In this document: positions 6,449 through 10,791 of the stretch, in pieces | How positions within the stretch are numbered: position 1 is the stretch's first letter | Layout of the letters: each line of letters begins with the position of its first letter | Origin: Acetobacteraceae bacterium | GTDB taxonomy: Bacteria > Pseudomonadota > Alphaproteobacteria > Acetobacterales > Acetobacteraceae | Direction of reading: 5' to 3' | Assembly (NCBI GenBank): GCA_003133265.1 | Contig: PKWQ01000460.1 | Location: forward strand, 1 to 10,791 | Length of the DNA: 10,791 bases | Notes under the pieces: generated by a model | Told to the model about the DNA's origin: nothing | The model's input: the letters and a program-made list of their open reading frames with translations, nothing else | The model's database searches: none | Translations under genes and position numbers: made by a program

Positions 6449-6475
6449 TAGCGCGTGCGCCGCGCGTCTGTCCAA
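6445..6475 (-). promoter_or_regulatory. Weak candidate copC-copD promoter
   Basis: On the minus strand TTGGAC (6475-6470) is a fair -35. TAGATG (6450-6445), 19 bases further on, is a poor -10 at long spacing. The position suits a copC promoter with a short leader. The wider gap 6414-6546 has no clear promoter for the divergent thioesterase gene. Confidence 0.22.
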
Positions 6476-6546
6476 CGCCGGAGCGGTGGACGCGGCCGGC
6501 CAAACCGGCTGTAGTCGCACCCCACCGCAACAGCCACACGGACCAC

Positions 6547-6987
6547 ATGAGCCGCACGCCACCGGGCCATCGCGCCGCATACCGCTACTTCCAGGACGTC
6601 ACCACGCGCTGGAAGGACAACGACGCGTTCGGTCACGTCAACAATGTCGAGTATTTCTCCTATTTCGACACCGCCGTGACCTATTTCGAGGTGAAGCACG
6701 CCGGGATCGAGCTGCCGCACGGGGCGATCCGCTGCCTGGTGGTCGAGGTGATCTGCCGCTACCACAAATCCGTGGCCTTCCCCGACCTGCTGACGGTCGG
6801 GCTGCGGGTCGCGCATATCGGCAAGAGCTCGGTGCGCTACGAACTCGGCATTTTCCGCGAGGGCGAGGACGATGCCGCGGCCGAGGGACACTTCATTCAC
6901 GTCTTCGTCGACGCCGCCACGCAACGGCCGGTGCCTATCCCGCCCGATGTGCGCGCCAATCTGCAAGGCTACGCTGTAACCAACTGA
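6547..6987 (+). CDS. Hotdog-fold acyl-CoA thioesterase (4HBT/YbgC/FadM type)
   Basis: A 146-residue cytoplasmic protein of the single-hotdog thioesterase family, which hydrolyses acyl-CoA thioesters. The segment RWKDNDAFGHVNNVEYF (21-37) is the family signature. Asp26 aligns with the catalytic Asp17 of Pseudomonas 4-hydroxybenzoyl-CoA thioesterase, and GHVNN is followed by the usual aromatic helix. The length is normal. I take the ATG at 6547 because homology starts a few residues later. The frame is open back to 6145, but that part lies antisense to copC and has no family character. No Shine-Dalgarno is evident, so the message may be leaderless or weakly initiated. The SDR gene follows after 23 bases, so the two are very probably one operon. 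The acyl substrate cannot be told from sequence alone. Confidence 0.85.
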   Translation: MSRTPPGHRAAYRYFQDVTTRWKDNDAFGHVNNVEYFSYFDTAVTYFEVKHAGIELPHGAIRCLVVEVICRYHKSVAFPDLLTVGLRVAHIGKSSVRYELGIFREGEDDAAAEGHFIHVFVDAATQRPVPIPPDVRANLQGYAVTN

Positions 6988-7010
6988 ACCAAACGGGAAG
7001 GATCAAGTCC

Positions 7011-7793
7011 ATGGATCTTGGCATCAAGGGCCGCAAGGCCATCGTCTGCGCCGCCAGCAAGGGGCTGGGCCGGGCCTGCGCCATGTCGCTGGCGCGCGAG
7101 GGGGTGGATCTGGTCATCACCGCCCGCACCGTCGAGACCCTGGAAGCCACGGCGGCGGAAATCCGCGCGGCCACCGGCGCGAAGGTCATCGCGGTCGCCG
7201 GCGACATCACCACCGAGGCGGGCCGCGCCGCCGCGCTTGCCGCTTGTCCGGAGCCGGACATCCTGGTCAACAACGCCGGCGGCCCGCCGCGCGGGGATTT
7301 CCGCGACTGGAACCGCGACGACTGGATCAAGGCCCTGGACGGCAACATGCTGACGCCGATCTTTCTGATCAAGTCGGTCGTCGACGGCATGATCGCGCGT
7401 AAGTTCGGCCGCATCGTCAACATCACCTCCGGTTCGGTGAAGTCGCCGATCGCGGAACTCGGCATGAGCAACGGCGCCCGCGCCGGCCTGACTGGCTTTG
7501 TCGCCGGGCTGGCGCGGCAGGTGGCGCGCCACAACGTCACCATCAACGGCCTGCTGCCCGGCCCGTTCCTGACCGACCGGCTGCGCGGCGGCTTCGCCGA
7601 GGCGGCGAAGAGAACCAACCGCACGGTGGAGGAGGTCATGGCCGAGCGCTCCGCCCACACGCCGGCCGGGCGGGTCGGCGATCCGGCGGAGTTCGGCGAG
7701 GCCTGCGCCTTCCTGTGCGCCGCCTCCTCGGGATACATCGTCGGGCAGAACCTGCTGCTGGACGGCGGCGCGTTTAATTCGTCGATGGGCTAG
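7011..7793 (+). CDS. SDR-family protein lacking the canonical Tyr-x-x-x-Lys active site
   Basis: A 260-residue short-chain dehydrogenase/reductase fold protein of normal length. The nucleotide-binding turn is CAASKGLG (13-20), where the family norm is TGxxxGxG, so the first Gly is Ala14. NNAG is at 87-90, the helix-4 Asn is probably Asn112, and the active-site strand NITS ends in Ser140. Counting the usual 13 residues on from the Ser, the catalytic Tyr is Ser153. The Lys four further on is Arg157, in the segment MSNGARAGLTGF. The C-terminus (GYIVGQNLLLDGGAF) is typical SDR. I recall a widespread proteobacterial subfamily with SNGAR in this place, usually annotated as 3-oxoacyl-ACP reductase or plain SDR, so the change is probably old and not damage. 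Whether it is an active oxidoreductase is uncertain. The ATG at 7011 has GGAAGGA (6996-7002) eight bases upstream. It follows the thioesterase gene in a likely operon. Confidence 0.88.
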   Translation: MDLGIKGRKAIVCAASKGLGRACAMSLAREGVDLVITARTVETLEATAAEIRAATGAKVIAVAGDITTEAGRAAALAACPEPDILVNNAGGPPRGDFRDWNRDDWIKALDGNMLTPIFLIKSVVDGMIARKFGRIVNITSGSVKSPIAELGMSNGARAGLTGFVAGLARQVARHNVTINGLLPGPFLTDRLRGGFAEAAKRTNRTVEEVMAERSAHTPAGRVGDPAEFGEACAFLCAASSGYIVGQNLLLDGGAFNSSMG

Positions 7794-7800
7794 GCGGAAA

Positions 7801-7824
7801 GCCGCAACAAGTCCTTGCTGCGGC
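7801..7824 (+). terminator. Hairpin after the SDR gene, possible terminator without U-tract
   Basis: GCCGCA (7801-7806) pairs with TGCGGC (7819-7824), and inner CAA/TTG pairs can extend the stem after one mismatch. It lies just downstream of the SDR stop. No run of T follows, so intrinsic termination would be inefficient. A competing small stem, GCGG (7794-7797) with CCGC (7802-7805), uses part of the same arm. It could equally act as an mRNA-stabilising 3' hairpin. Confidence 0.4.
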
Positions 7825-9340
7825 GCATCATCTGCTCTTACGGTTCCGGGATCATTCGATCGGATCGTAGGAGCAGAGATGTACAAACATGCATGGTTTG
7901 GCGGACTTCTCCTGGCGGCGACCCTGGCCGGGCCGGCGCACGCGCAAAAATCCGCCGACACGCTGCGGATAACCTGGCGCGATTCCATCCCGAACGTCGA
8001 TCCCTATTACAACGAGCTGCGCAGCGGCATCATCCTGGCGCATCAGGCCTGGGACTATTTGCTGTACCGCGATCCCGAGACCTTCCAGATCAAGCCGCTG
8101 CTGGCGGAGTCCTACAAATGGGCCGATGACACCACGCTGGAGTTCGCGCTGCGCCCGGGCGTCACCTTCCACAACGGCGATCCGTTCACCGCCGACGATG
8201 TGGTCTACACCATCAACACGGTGCTGACCGACAAGCAGGTCTCGGTGCCCAGCAACTTCCTCTATCTGGCCGGCGCGGAGAAGATCGACGATCTGCATGT
8301 GCGGGTGAAGCTGAAGCGCGTCTTCCCCGCCGCGTTGGAATATCTGGCGATGACGCTGCCGATCTGGCCGAAGGCGTACCGGGAGAAGGTGGGGGCGGAG
8401 GAATACGCGAAGCACCCGATCGGTGCCGGCCCGTACAAGATCACCAAGGTGGACGGCACCACCGAGATCGATCTGGAACGCTATGACGGCTATTACGCCG
8501 GCAGCCCGAAGGGGAAAGCCGCGATCAAGAAGATCGTCATCCACGAGGTGCCGGACTCCGCCACCGAAATGGCGGAACTGCTGGGCGGGCGAGCCGACTG
8601 GATCTGGAAATTCAGCCCCGACCAGTTCGACGCCGTCGGACGGATCCCGACGCTGACCGCGATCCGCTCGGAATCGATGCGCATCAGCTATGTGGGCCTG
8701 GACGCTGCCGGGCGTACCGGGGCGGATAACCCGCTGACCAAGGAGAAGGTGCGCCAGGCGATCTTCCACGCCATCGACCGTGCCACCATGGCCAAGCAAC
8801 TGGTGCAGGGCGACAGCCGCGCGCTGGACGCGCCGTGCTACCCGACCCAGTTCGGCTGCGACGCCACCGTGGCGGTGCATTACGGCTACGATCCCGCGAA
8901 GGCGAAGGCGCTGTTGGTCGAGGCCGGCTATCCCAACGGCTTCGACACCGAGATCGTTTCCTACGAGCTGCCGCAATGGTCCGGCGCGATCCAGGCCTAT
9001 CTCAAGGCCGTCGGCATCAATGCCAGGGTTACCACCCTGCAGGTCGGCGCGCAGATCCAGCGCCGCAACGAGGGCAAGGCCCCGATGGACGAGGCCAACT
9101 GGGGCAGCTACTCGATCAACGACGTCTCGGCGATCCTGCCGTTCTATTTCACCGGCAGCTCGGCCGACTATTCGCGCGATCCGGAGGTGAAGCGGCTGGT
9201 CGAGGCCGGAGGCGGCACCACCGATCCCGACCAGCGACGGAAGAACTACAGCGAGGCGATCCGCCTGATCACCCAGCATGCCTACTGGCTGCCGATGTTC
9301 ACCCAGACCATCACCTATGGCTTGTCCCGGCAGCTGAACT

Positions 9341-10344
<1,004 letters not shown>

Positions 10345-10348
<4 letters not shown>

Positions 10349-10791
10349 GACCAGCCCGCCGGCAGCAGGCAGCGATAGGCATGGTCCGTGCCGGCCGGGC
10401 GCAGCGCCACGTCGCGTGCGCAGGCATCCATCGCGTGCGCGCAACGTTCGCGGAAGCCGCAGCCGGTGAAGCCGGGGACGATGCGCGGCACGGTGCCGGG
10501 AATGCTGCCCAGCGGTTCGCCGCGCCGCACCTTCCCCGGCACCGGGATGCAGTCGAGCAGGCCGCGCGTATAGGGATGGGTGGGGGCGGCGAACAGCGCC
10601 TCGGCGTCCGCGCTCTCCACCACCTCGCCGGCATACATCACCGAAACGCGGCGCGCCATGCGCGCGACGATGCCGAGATCGTGGGTGATCAGCAGCAGCG
10701 CCAGACCCAACTCGCGTTGCAGGGTCTGCAACAATCGCAGGATCTGTGCCTGCACCGTCACGTCCAGCGCCGTGGTCGGCTCGTCGGCGAT
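10345..10791 (-). CDS. Oligopeptide/dipeptide ABC transporter ATPase, DppD/OppD type (partial, 5' end outside window)
   Basis: These are the last 148 residues of the partner ATPase; the gene runs off the right edge. The visible part starts inside Walker B (IADEPTTALD) and has the H-loop His37 (LITHDLG). It also has the oligopeptide-transporter C-terminal domain with HPYTRGLLD and four cysteines at 111, 117, 124 and 141 of the visible part. Walker A and the signature motif lie outside. Its stop overlaps the next ATPase start (ATGA, minus strand 10348-10345), a standard coupling arrangement. In known dpp/opp operons the permease genes come just before this one, so they are expected beyond the window. 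The internal GTG at 10761 is not a start; coding continues through the edge. Confidence 0.93.

Noticed and set aside
6084..7010. Upstream extension of the SDR frame
   Set aside because: The frame is open but overlaps copC antisense and the whole thioesterase gene. The ATG at 7011 has a good ribosome-binding site and gives the normal SDR length.
7857..7867. CGATC-G-GATCG dyad just before the binding-protein ribosome-binding site
   Set aside because: Five-base arms are expected by chance in a sequence this GC-rich, and nothing else supports an operator.

Overview
The window is high-GC DNA with strong codon bias (G/C in third positions). Gene content and protein style point to an alphaproteobacterium. 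The metK-trmB pair, the copC-copD pair and the oligopeptide-type ABC transporter would fit Rhodospirillales/Acetobacteraceae; that placement is an inference from recollection, not a search. The first ~860 bases look less GC-rich and contain a broken gene.

Layout. (1) 1-824: an anonymous 5' stretch, possibly the end of an insertion sequence, abuts the C-terminal part of a membrane acyltransferase (acyltransferase-3/OafA-ExoZ type) that has lost its N-terminus. (2) 927-1517, plus strand: a glycine-zipper lipoprotein. (3) 1543-6413, minus strand, five genes in transcription order: copC, copD (copper handling), dapB (lysine/peptidoglycan precursor synthesis), metK (S-adenosylmethionine synthesis) and trmB (a SAM-dependent tRNA methyltransferase). 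copC/copD are 4 bases apart and metK/trmB 2 bases apart. dapB and metK are separated by 110 bases that hold a plausible promoter. (4) 6547-7793, plus strand, divergent from copC: a hotdog-fold acyl-CoA thioesterase and a short-chain dehydrogenase/reductase (SDR) homologue with an altered active site, 23 bases apart. (5) 7879-9393, plus strand: a family-5 (peptide/nickel type) periplasmic solute-binding protein. (6) 9341-10791, minus strand: the two ATPases of a Dpp/Opp-type transporter, joined by an ATGA overlap and converging on the binding protein with a 53-base tail-to-tail overlap. The upstream ATPase runs off the window.

How the genes work together. CopC should bind periplasmic Cu(II) through its mature N-terminal His plus a D-x-H pair and pass it to CopD, which here carries a second, His-containing membrane half. 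MetK makes the SAM that TrmB uses for m7G46 in tRNA. The thioesterase and SDR may act on the same class of acyl or hydroxy/keto compounds, but no pathway can be named. The binding protein and the two ATPases are probably parts of one peptide-type importer whose permease genes would lie beyond the right edge.

No CRISPR array, tRNA, rRNA or complete mobile element was seen. Most of the window is ordinary metabolism. The points most worth checking are the SDR without its Tyr/Lys pair, the extended CopD, the acyltransferase breakpoint, the copC upstream dyad with a TTG start, and the matching four-Cys motifs in the two ATPases. I did not find a convincing undescribed multi-gene system.
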